DNA of 64,000 nt from Chitinophaga alhagiae (GTDB lineage Bacteria; Bacteroidota; Bacteroidia; Chitinophagales; Chitinophagaceae). The translations under genes were made by a program, and so were the position numbers. Below are positions 42,236 to 49,480 of the stretch, piece by piece; position 1 is the first letter of the stretch; each line of letters begins with the position of its first letter. The notes below the pieces were generated by a model. It saw only the letters and a program-made list of their open reading frames with translations, had not been told where the DNA came from and did no database searches. Location of the stretch: contig NZ_QXMH01000001.1 in the NCBI RefSeq assembly GCF_003568665.1, positions 2,356,001 to 2,420,000 of the forward strand, given 5' to 3'.

Positions 42236-42544
42236 TTGTTTTTTGTTAATATATTAAAACACAGAATATACATGCTTGTTCGGGCCGTGAAGCACTAGCA
42301 CACGAAGATTGTGCCATGCCCCCCGCGGAGAGGGTTTGCCTGCCTTTTTAGCAGGCCGGATGCAGCGTTGGCAGTGTACACGGGCCTTTCCTCCTGTCAA
42401 ACGCCCCCGGGCCGTCCAAAAGCGCCGGGCCATCCACTTGCTACCTAACCAATTGATTGTTAATTTTTTAGGCAAAAAATACCCTTTCTTTGGGACTGCA
42501 AATATAAGGCCTTTTCACCGGGAAAAGGCAAATAATCCGCTGTC
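42236..42544. other. 309-bp gap holding the tig leader and promoter
   Basis: This gap between the GntR-type gene and tig holds the tig promoter near 42499-42532, an inverted repeat in its spacer, and a small stem (42338-42343 with 42351-42356). I see no tRNA or recognisable riboswitch. A 73-codon TTG-started frame (42254-42475, minus) has unconvincing composition. Confidence 0.5.
42499..42532 (-). promoter_or_regulatory. Promoter of tig with internal inverted repeat
   Basis: On the minus strand, TTTG (42529-42532), a 22-bp spacer and TATATTTG (42499-42506), a full match to TAnnTTTG. The spacer is almost filled by an inverted repeat: GCCTTTTC (42509-42516) and GAAAAGGC (42522-42529). This may be an operator, or a terminator for the upstream GntR-type gene. 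Confidence 0.55.
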
Positions 42545-43576
42545 CTACAGGGATTCCCGCATGGTTACGTTAAAGGGCACCTCTATCTGGGCCATGGTGT
42601 TGTCCATAATAAGGCCGGCGGCCAGCTCGCCCATCATGGCAAAATCTGTGGAAATGGTGGTAAGGCCGTTCAGGATGAATTTTTTCAGCGGTGTTTCGTT
42701 GTATGAAATGATGCCCACCTCCCTGCCAATGGCCAGGTCCAGCGAGCGGACCTTTTCTATCAGGGCCACCAGGTCATGCTCCCGCACGTTGATGAACACA
42801 TCGCCGGTGTTGACGGTCCCGGCGGCAATGTCAGATACCACGGTGCCGGGAAAAGCGTAATCCTGGCAGAACTGCAGGAACCCTTCCCTGATCTCTTCCG
42901 GGTAATAGGTGTTTTCCGGGAACAGGAGGCGCAGCGTACGGTACTTCTGCAACCGGTCTCTCGCCTGCTCCAGCGCGTGGTAGATATCTCCCCTGAAGTT
43001 TTCATATATCGCGCTGTACTCGCCCGTGAGGCCTTTCAGCTTCTTGTCTAGCAGTATCAGCTTTTCACGGGGTATGGCGTTGATCAGCTCTTCCAGGTGC
43101 TGCTGCCTTTCGCGGAAGTGGGGGAGCACCACCACATGGGTGTATTCCTGCAGGTTGCGGGAGAGCAGTTTCTTGAACAGCCCAAAGTCGCTGTTATAAA
43201 TGTAGAAATCAATACTGGCCTGTTCTCCCAGCTTGCCGGCAAAAGAATCGTAAATGATCTTTTTATGCTCGCTGAGCTTGTTGAAGAGCAGCAATATCTT
43301 GTAGGGCTGGCCGGGCAGCGTGTTCATCACATAATACCCCTTGCCGGGCACAGAGCCCAGCACGCCGCGGCCTTTCAGGTATTTGAAGGCCTTTTCCGCC
43401 GTATCGCGCGAAATATCCAGCTCGTAGCTCAGCTCGTTGATGGAGGGCAATATCTCGTCCCGCTGTATCTTTCCTTCGCCCACCGCCTTGATGATGGCGT
43501 TGGCCAGCTGCTGGTATTTCGGCGTGGCCGAATAGTCATCTATGAACAGGTACCTGAAAATATTTGATTGCTTCAT
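42545..43576 (-). CDS. GntR-type HTH / LacI-type sensor transcriptional regulator
   Basis: A 343-residue regulator with a GntR winged helix (about 18-85, ILPSINELSYELDISRDTAEKAFKYL) joined to a periplasmic-binding-protein-like sensor domain (about 95-340, ending GLIMDNTMAQIEVPFNVTMRESL), the type that binds sugars in LacI-family proteins. It is divergent from rhaT and the rhamnose operon, so it probably senses L-rhamnose or a pathway intermediate. An 8-bp palindrome ATGTACAT (43590-43597) lies just upstream of its start and may be part of its operator. The ATG at 43576 fits better than a longer hydrophobic extension to 43660. Confidence 0.85.
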   Translation of the reverse strand: MKQSNIFRYLFIDDYSATPKYQQLANAIIKAVGEGKIQRDEILPSINELSYELDISRDTAEKAFKYLKGRGVLGSVPGKGYYVMNTLPGQPYKILLLFNKLSEHKKIIYDSFAGKLGEQASIDFYIYNSDFGLFKKLLSRNLQEYTHVVVLPHFRERQQHLEELINAIPREKLILLDKKLKGLTGEYSAIYENFRGDIYHALEQARDRLQKYRTLRLLFPENTYYPEEIREGFLQFCQDYAFPGTVVSDIAAGTVNTGDVFINVREHDLVALIEKVRSLDLAIGREVGIISYNETPLKKFILNGLTTISTDFAMMGELAAGLIMDNTMAQIEVPFNVTMRESL

Positions 43577-43703
43577 AACAAGGCCAACAATGTACATAAT
43601 TAAAACCGAAATTACATGCAGCGGAGGCAGGACAGCCCATGACAGTTTACCACACAGCATTGACTAATTTGAGCCAACTTTATAAAATCCACGACTAAAT
43701 TTT

Positions 43704-44759
43704 ATGCTGGCTATCCTTGGTATATTTTTTCATTTCATAGGCGGGTTCGCCTCCGGCAGTTTTTACATCCCTTACAAAAAAGTGAAAGGTTGGAACTGGG
43801 AGAGTTACTGGATAGTGGGCGGCATGTTTTCCTGGCTGATCGTTCCTTTTGTGGCCGCCTGGCTCACCGTGCCGGACTTTATGGGCATTATCCGCTCCAC
43901 CGGCGGCGGCACCCTGTTCTGGACGTATTTCCTGGGTGTTTTATGGGGCATTGGCGGTTTAACCTTCGGCCTGTCTATGCGGTACCTGGGCATGTCTCTC
44001 GGCATGGCCGTTGCGCTGGGTTTCTGCTCCGCCTTCGGGGCGCTGATACCGCCTATTTACCGCGGGCTGGTTACAGACAGCCCCAACAATTTTATGGCCA
44101 TGCTGCACAGCACCGGCGGCCTGTTCGTATTGCTGGGCGTGGTGGTATGCCTGCTGGGCATTGCCATCAGCGGCAAGGCGGGCATGCGCAAGGAAAAAGA
44201 ATTGTCTTCCGAAGCGCAAAAGGCCAGCATCCAGGAGTTTGACCTGAAAAAAGGGCTGGTGGTAGCCATTGTGTCCGGCATACTGAGCGCCTGCATGAGC
44301 TTTGCCATTTCCGCGGGAGAATCTATGGGAGAGGCGGCCGTGCAGAACAATGCCAACCCCTTGTTCCGCAACAACGTTATTTTTGTAGTGATCATGTTAG
44401 GCGGGCTCACCACCAATTTTATCTGGTGCATGGTATTGAATGTGCGCAACCGCTCTTTCCGCGATTACGCCAACCCGCAAACACCCTTGCTGAAGAACTA
44501 TTTTTTTGCCGCAATAGCCGGCACCACCTGGTTCCTCCAGTTTTTCTTTTACGGCATGGGCGAAAGCAAATTAGGCAACGGCGCCAGTTCCTGGATACTC
44601 CATATGGCTTTCATCATACTGATCTCCAGCATGTGGGGCTTTACGCTGAAGGAGTGGAAGGGCGTCAGCAAAAAAACATACCGCACCATACTGGCAGGGC
44701 TGGCCATGATCATCCTGTCTGTGGTACTGGTAGGCTATGGCAGTTCATTGAACCATTAA
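43704..44759 (+). CDS. rhaT: L-rhamnose/proton symporter RhaT
   Basis: An inner-membrane carrier of about ten membrane segments that imports L-rhamnose with a proton. The 351-residue protein begins with the typical GIFFHFIGGFASGSFYIPYKKVKGW and contains GALIPPIYRGLV and FFYGMGESKLG, as in RhaT of enterobacteria. It is the first gene of the rhamnose catabolic operon and is divergent from the GntR-type regulator across a 127-bp gap. Confidence 0.93.
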   Translation: MLAILGIFFHFIGGFASGSFYIPYKKVKGWNWESYWIVGGMFSWLIVPFVAAWLTVPDFMGIIRSTGGGTLFWTYFLGVLWGIGGLTFGLSMRYLGMSLGMAVALGFCSAFGALIPPIYRGLVTDSPNNFMAMLHSTGGLFVLLGVVVCLLGIAISGKAGMRKEKELSSEAQKASIQEFDLKKGLVVAIVSGILSACMSFAISAGESMGEAAVQNNANPLFRNNVIFVVIMLGGLTTNFIWCMVLNVRNRSFRDYANPQTPLLKNYFFAAIAGTTWFLQFFFYGMGESKLGNGASSWILHMAFIILISSMWGFTLKEWKGVSKKTYRTILAGLAMIILSVVLVGYGSSLNH

Positions 44760-44768
44760 ATATATCCG

Positions 44769-46844
44769 ATGACTATAGAATTTAAACATGTAAGCTATTT
44801 GTGGGATGAAGCAAAGGCCGCCGCCATGGCAGGCGACGAAGTAGCTTTGCTGATCTACCGTTCCAATCTCCTGGGCGCTGACCTCCGGTTAACCAACTAT
44901 GGCGGCGGCAACACTTCCTGTAAGGCCATGGCGCCGGACCCGCTTACCGGCGAAGCCACGGAAGTAATGTGGGTAAAAGGTTCCGGCGGAGACCTGGGTA
45001 CGCTCAAACGCAGCGGCCTGGCGGCTTTGTACGTAGACCGGCTGCGGAGCCTGCAGAAAATTTACCGCGGCATTGAGATGGAAGATGAAATGGTGGAACT
45101 GTTCAACCATTGCATTTACGACCTGCATTCCAAAGCTCCTTCCATAGACACGCCCCTGCACGGCTTCCTGCCTTTCAAACATATAGATCACCTGCACCCC
45201 GATGCGGCCATTGCCATAGCGGCGGCCAAAGACGGGAAAAAGATCACGCAGGAGCTGTTTAACGGTACCATAGGCTGGGTAGAATGGCAGCGGCCGGGTT
45301 TTGACCTGGGCCTGCAAATGAAACAATGCCTGGATGAGAACCCCGGCATCCGCGGTATCATGCTGGGCTCTCACGGGTTGTTCACCTGGGGGGATACGGC
45401 GTATGAAAGTTATATGAATACGCTGGAAGTGATAGAGCGCTGCGCAGAGTACCTGCAGCAACACACGGGCAAAAAGCGCCCGGTGTTCGGCGGCGCAAAG
45501 ATCGATTCCCTGCCGAAGGAAGAACGCCTGTCCAAAGCCGCGGCGCTGGCGCCGGTGCTGCGCGGGCACTGCTCGTCCCATACAAAAATGATCGGGCATT
45601 TTACAGATGATGACCGGGTGCTGGAATTTATCAACTCCAATGACCTGGACCGCCTGGCGCCGATGGGCACCAGCTGCCCGGACCACTTTCTGCGTACCAA
45701 GATCAGCCCGCTGGTGCTGAAGGAAGGAGAAGACCTGGTGCCGCAGTTTGAAGCGTACAGAGCCATGTACACGGAGTATTACAACAAGTGCAAACATCCC
45801 AACAGCCCGGCCATGCGAGACGCTAACCCGGTGGTAATACTCTGCCCCGGCATGGGCATGTTCACCTTTGCCAAGGATAAACAGACGGCGCGGGTGGCGG
45901 CTGAATTTTACATCAATGCCATTAACGTGATGAAAGGCGCTGAAGCCGTTTCGTCTTACACCGCCCTGCCCCGGCAGGAAGCGTTCAATATTGAATACTG
46001 GCTGCTGGAAGAAGCCAAACTGCAACGTATGCCCAAGCCCCGCGCGCTGACCGGCCGCGTGGCGCTGGTTACCGGCAGCGCCGGCGGCATTGGCAAGGCC
46101 ATAGCCCGCAAGTTTGCGGCGGAAGGCGCGGTAGTAGTGATCAGCGATAATGACGCAAGCCGGCTGGAGACCGCCAAAACCGCTTTCACCAAAGAGTTTG
46201 GGAGAGACGTGTCTGCCGGCGAGGTACTGGACGTTACCAATCCGGATACAATTACCCGCACCTTTGACCTGGCGGCGCTCACGTTCGGCGGGGTGGATAT
46301 TGTGGTGAACTGCGCGGGCCTCTCTATTTCCAAACCGATTGAAGAGCATACCGAAAAAGACTGGGACCTGTTGTACGACGTGCTGGTGAAAGGCCAGTTC
46401 CTGGTTACGCAGGCCGGCGTGAAGGTGATGCGCAAGCAAGGCACGGGCGGCGATGTGCTGAACATTGTCAGCAAAAACGCCCTTGTTTCCGGTCCCAACA
46501 ACGCCGGTTACGGTTCCGCCAAGGCGGCGCAGCTGCACCTCAGCCGCCTGAACGCGGCGGAGCTGGGCAAAGACCACATCCGCGTGAACGTGGTGAACCC
46601 CGATGCCGTGATCTCTGACAGCCACATCTGGTCTGGCGCATGGGCCGAAGGCCGCGCCAAAGCCTATGGCATCACCGTGGAAGAACTGCCCGCCTATTAC
46701 GCCAAAAGAACGCTGCTGAACCAGGTGATCCTGCCGGAAGATATTGCCAATGCCTGCTATGCCTTTGTGGGTGGCCTGCTGGACAAGTCTACCGGCAATG
46801 TATTGAATGTAGACGGTGGCGTGGCCATGGCTTTTGTACGGTAA
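44769..46844 (+). CDS. rhaE-rhaW: Bifunctional rhamnulose-1-phosphate aldolase / lactaldehyde dehydrogenase
   Basis: A two-domain enzyme of 691 residues. Residues about 1-415 are a class II aldolase domain with zinc ligands in HGFLPFKHIDHLHPDA and LGSHGLFTWGD; it splits L-rhamnulose 1-phosphate into DHAP and L-lactaldehyde. Residues about 430-691 are a short-chain dehydrogenase with the cofactor motif TGSAGGIGKA and the catalytic Tyr581 and Lys585 (GYGSAKAAQ), expected to oxidise lactaldehyde to lactate. This fusion is known from other Bacteroidetes and some other bacteria. It starts 9 bp after rhaT. Confidence 0.93.
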   Translation: MTIEFKHVSYLWDEAKAAAMAGDEVALLIYRSNLLGADLRLTNYGGGNTSCKAMAPDPLTGEATEVMWVKGSGGDLGTLKRSGLAALYVDRLRSLQKIYRGIEMEDEMVELFNHCIYDLHSKAPSIDTPLHGFLPFKHIDHLHPDAAIAIAAAKDGKKITQELFNGTIGWVEWQRPGFDLGLQMKQCLDENPGIRGIMLGSHGLFTWGDTAYESYMNTLEVIERCAEYLQQHTGKKRPVFGGAKIDSLPKEERLSKAAALAPVLRGHCSSHTKMIGHFTDDDRVLEFINSNDLDRLAPMGTSCPDHFLRTKISPLVLKEGEDLVPQFEAYRAMYTEYYNKCKHPNSPAMRDANPVVILCPGMGMFTFAKDKQTARVAAEFYINAINVMKGAEAVSSYTALPRQEAFNIEYWLLEEAKLQRMPKPRALTGRVALVTGSAGGIGKAIARKFAAEGAVVVISDNDASRLETAKTAFTKEFGRDVSAGEVLDVTNPDTITRTFDLAALTFGGVDIVVNCAGLSISKPIEEHTEKDWDLLYDVLVKGQFLVTQAGVKVMRKQGTGGDVLNIVSKNALVSGPNNAGYGSAKAAQLHLSRLNAAELGKDHIRVNVVNPDAVISDSHIWSGAWAEGRAKAYGITVEELPAYYAKRTLLNQVILPEDIANACYAFVGGLLDKSTGNVLNVDGGVAMAFVR

Positions 46845-46855
46845 AAAACGAGGTA

Positions 46856-48130
46856 ATGCAATTAGAACAACACAACATACAGGCACATAACGAGCAGGCA
46901 CTGGCGGCGCATCAGCGCGCCTTTGCCTACATTTCAGGAGAGATACCGGATGCGGAAGGCATCGTTGCCCGCCTCGCGGATTTCCAGGTGGCCATTCCCA
47001 GCTGGGCGCTGGGCACCGGCGGCACGCGCTTTGGGCGCTTCCCCGGCGGCGGCGAGCCGCGCAACCTTGAAGAAAAGATAGCAGACATCGGGCTGCTGCA
47101 CCGCCTCAACCGCTCCAGCGGCGCCATTTCGCTGCATATCCCCTGGGATATTCCCTCCAACCCCGCGCACATCAAGGCGCTGGCGGCACAACAGGAGCTG
47201 CGGTTTGACGCCATGAATTCCAACACCTTCCAGGACCAGCCGGGGCAGGCGCTGAGCTACAAGTTTGGTTCCCTGCAGAACACAGACAAGGCCATCCGCC
47301 GGCAGGCGGTGGAGCATAACCTTGAAGTGATCAGACACGGCGTGGAGCTGGGCTCCGAATCACTCACCGTTTGGCTGTCAGACGGCTCCTGCTTTCCCGG
47401 GCAGCTCAACTTCCGCCAGGCCTTTGAGAACACCCTGAGAGGCTTGCAGGAAATTTACGCCGCATTGCCGGCTCACTGGAAAATGTTTGTAGAGTACAAG
47501 GCCTTTGAGCCCAACTTTTATTCCACCACGGTGGGAGATTGGGGCCAGTCTTACCTCTACGCCAGCAAGCTGGGGCCGCAGGCCTACACGCTGGTAGACC
47601 TGGGCCACCACCTGCCCAATGCCAACATAGAACAGATAGTGGCGCTGCTGCTGATGGAAGGCAAGCTGGGCGGTTTTCATTTTAACGATTCCAAGTATGG
47701 GGACGATGACCTGACCGTGGGCAGCATCAAACCCTACCAGCTTTTCCTTATCTTTTGTGAACTGGTGGAAGGCATGGACGCGCGCGGCATTGACCACGCC
47801 ACCGGCCTTGGCTGGATGATAGATGCCTCCCACAACGTGAAAGACCCGCTGGAAGACCTGCTGCAATCTGTAGAGGCCATTATGCTGGCTTACGCGCAGG
47901 CGCTGCTGGTAGACCGCAAGGCGCTGACGGCCGCACAGGCCGGGCACGATGTGGCCGCGGCGCAGGAAATACTGCAAAAGGCCTTCCGTACGGACGTAAG
48001 GGCGCTGGCCGCTGAAGCGCGGCTGCGCGCCGGTGGGGCGCTCAACCCGCTGGGCGTTTACCGCGCTGCTAACGTACGGGCGGAACTGATCAGGGAAAGA
48101 GGAGCTAAAACTTTTGCTACAGGACTTTAA
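46856..48130 (+). CDS. rhaI: L-rhamnose isomerase
   Basis: A 424-residue TIM-barrel sugar isomerase that converts L-rhamnose to L-rhamnulose. It belongs to the RhaI branch rather than E. coli RhaA. Motifs likely to bind metal and substrate are VEYKAFEPNFYSTTVGDWG, LVDLGHHLPNANIEQ and GFHFNDSKYGDDDL. The ATG at 46856 follows the previous stop by 11 bp. The longer open frame upstream lies inside the aldolase gene and is not coding. Confidence 0.92.
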   Translation: MQLEQHNIQAHNEQALAAHQRAFAYISGEIPDAEGIVARLADFQVAIPSWALGTGGTRFGRFPGGGEPRNLEEKIADIGLLHRLNRSSGAISLHIPWDIPSNPAHIKALAAQQELRFDAMNSNTFQDQPGQALSYKFGSLQNTDKAIRRQAVEHNLEVIRHGVELGSESLTVWLSDGSCFPGQLNFRQAFENTLRGLQEIYAALPAHWKMFVEYKAFEPNFYSTTVGDWGQSYLYASKLGPQAYTLVDLGHHLPNANIEQIVALLLMEGKLGGFHFNDSKYGDDDLTVGSIKPYQLFLIFCELVEGMDARGIDHATGLGWMIDASHNVKDPLEDLLQSVEAIMLAYAQALLVDRKALTAAQAGHDVAAAQEILQKAFRTDVRALAAEARLRAGGALNPLGVYRAANVRAELIRERGAKTFATGL

Positions 48131-48133
48131 CAC

Positions 48134-49480
48134 ATGCAAGCAATACCCGTCATAGTTGTATTTGATGTTGGCAAAACCAACAAAAAGCTGTTCGTGTTTG
48201 ACGAGCAGTACAGGATCGTATTGGAAAGAACAGCCCGGTTCACGGAAATAACGGATGAAGACGGCGATGCCTGTGAGAACCTGGAAAGTCTCACGCAGTC
48301 TGTGTACGACTCCCTGCACGAAGTATTTGACAGAAAAGATTTCAGGATAAAAGCGGTGAATGTGTCAGCATATGGGGCCAGCCTTGTGTACGTAGATGAG
48401 CACGGGAAGCCCCTGGCACCGCTTTACAATTATTTGAAACAATACCCCGCCGCCCTGCAGCAGGGGTTGTACAACAAGTACGGCGGGCAAGATGAATTTC
48501 TCCGGCAAACCGCTTCGCCGGCATTGGGCAGCCTCAACTCGGGGCTGCAATTGTACCGGCTGAAAGCAGAGCAGCCCGCCGTGTTCAATGCCATGCAATA
48601 TGCATTGCACCTGCCGCAGTACATCAGCTCCCTCATTTCCGGCAAACTATGTTCTGACATCACCAGCATTGGCTGCCATACCGCGCTTTGGGACTTTGAC
48701 CAGCAGGCGTACCATGCATGGGTGAAGGAGGAAGGGCTGCTGGGAAAACTGGCGCCCATGCTGCCTTCCAACAAAGAACTGCCGGGGCGCTACGGTAAAC
48801 ATACGTTCATGGCCGGTACCGGCCTGCACGATTCATCCGCCGCCTTGATCCCGTACCTGCTGCAATTTCCCGAACCGTTCGTGCTGATTTCTACCGGCAC
48901 CTGGTGCATCAGCCTCAACCCTTTTAACGACGTGCCGCTCAGCAAGGAAGAACTGGCGCAGGACTGCCTCTGCTATCTTTCTTACGAAGGCCGGCCGGTA
49001 AAGGCTTCGCGCCTCTTTGCCGGCAACGAGCATGAGCAGCAGGTGAAACGCATTGCCGCGCATTTTAGCCAGCATACCCTGCATTACCGGTCTATTCCCT
49101 ACGATGCGCGGATTATGGCTGCACTGAAACCGGGCGTATTTGAGCGGCGGGACCTCCATGCCTTTTCTTCCGATGTGGAAGCCTACCACCAGCTGGTGCT
49201 GGACATTGCCGTACAACAATACCATTCTACCCAGCTGGTGCTGAAAGACAGGCCGGTGAAGCGGATCTTTGTAGACGGAGGCTTTGGCAAAAACGAGATC
49301 TATATGCACCTGCTGGCCTCCATGTTCCCTGACATGGAAGTATACGCCGCCACCATACCGCAAGCCACCGCGCTGGGCGCGGCGCTGGCCCTGCATGCGG
49401 CCTGGAACAGCCAGCCCTTGCCCGAAGGCATTATTGAGCTGAAGCGCTATCAGACAGGCAAGCAGATCACTTTATACTGA
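48134..49480 (+). CDS. rhaB: Rhamnulokinase (FGGY family)
   Basis: A 448-residue FGGY-family kinase that phosphorylates L-rhamnulose at C1. The phosphate-1 motif is VVFDVGKTNKKLFV; the ADP-binding region includes LISTGTWCISLNPF and the adenosine motif IFVDGGFGKNEI. It is the last gene of the rhaT-rhaE/W-rhaI-rhaB operon, 3 bp after rhaI. Its 3' end overlaps the convergent GH78 gene by 14 bp. Confidence 0.92.
   Translation: MQAIPVIVVFDVGKTNKKLFVFDEQYRIVLERTARFTEITDEDGDACENLESLTQSVYDSLHEVFDRKDFRIKAVNVSAYGASLVYVDEHGKPLAPLYNYLKQYPAALQQGLYNKYGGQDEFLRQTASPALGSLNSGLQLYRLKAEQPAVFNAMQYALHLPQYISSLISGKLCSDITSIGCHTALWDFDQQAYHAWVKEEGLLGKLAPMLPSNKELPGRYGKHTFMAGTGLHDSSAALIPYLLQFPEPFVLISTGTWCISLNPFNDVPLSKEELAQDCLCYLSYEGRPVKASRLFAGNEHEQQVKRIAAHFSQHTLHYRSIPYDARIMAALKPGVFERRDLHAFSSDVEAYHQLVLDIAVQQYHSTQLVLKDRPVKRIFVDGGFGKNEIYMHLLASMFPDMEVYAATIPQATALGAALALHAAWNSQPLPEGIIELKRYQTGKQITLY

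Noticed and set aside
42380..42410. GGAGGAAAGGCCCG on the minus strand, similar to the conserved GAGGAAAGUCCGG of RNase P RNA
   Set aside because: No other conserved RNase P motifs are present and the gap is too short for the full RNA.
42254..42475. 73-codon minus-strand frame in the tig leader
   Set aside because: It has only a TTG start, an Arg/Trp/Pro-rich composition unlike neighbouring proteins and no recognisable motif; leader sequence is the simpler reading.
43660..43686. TTGACT and TATAAA upstream of rhaT, resembling a sigma-70 promoter of Proteobacteria
   Set aside because: Spacing is only 15 bp and Bacteroidetes use a different consensus; not called as promoter.
44889..46901. 670-codon minus-strand frame opposite the rhaE-rhaW gene
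   Set aside because: Antisense shadow in GC-rich DNA; no family resemblance, and the plus-strand enzyme has all catalytic motifs.
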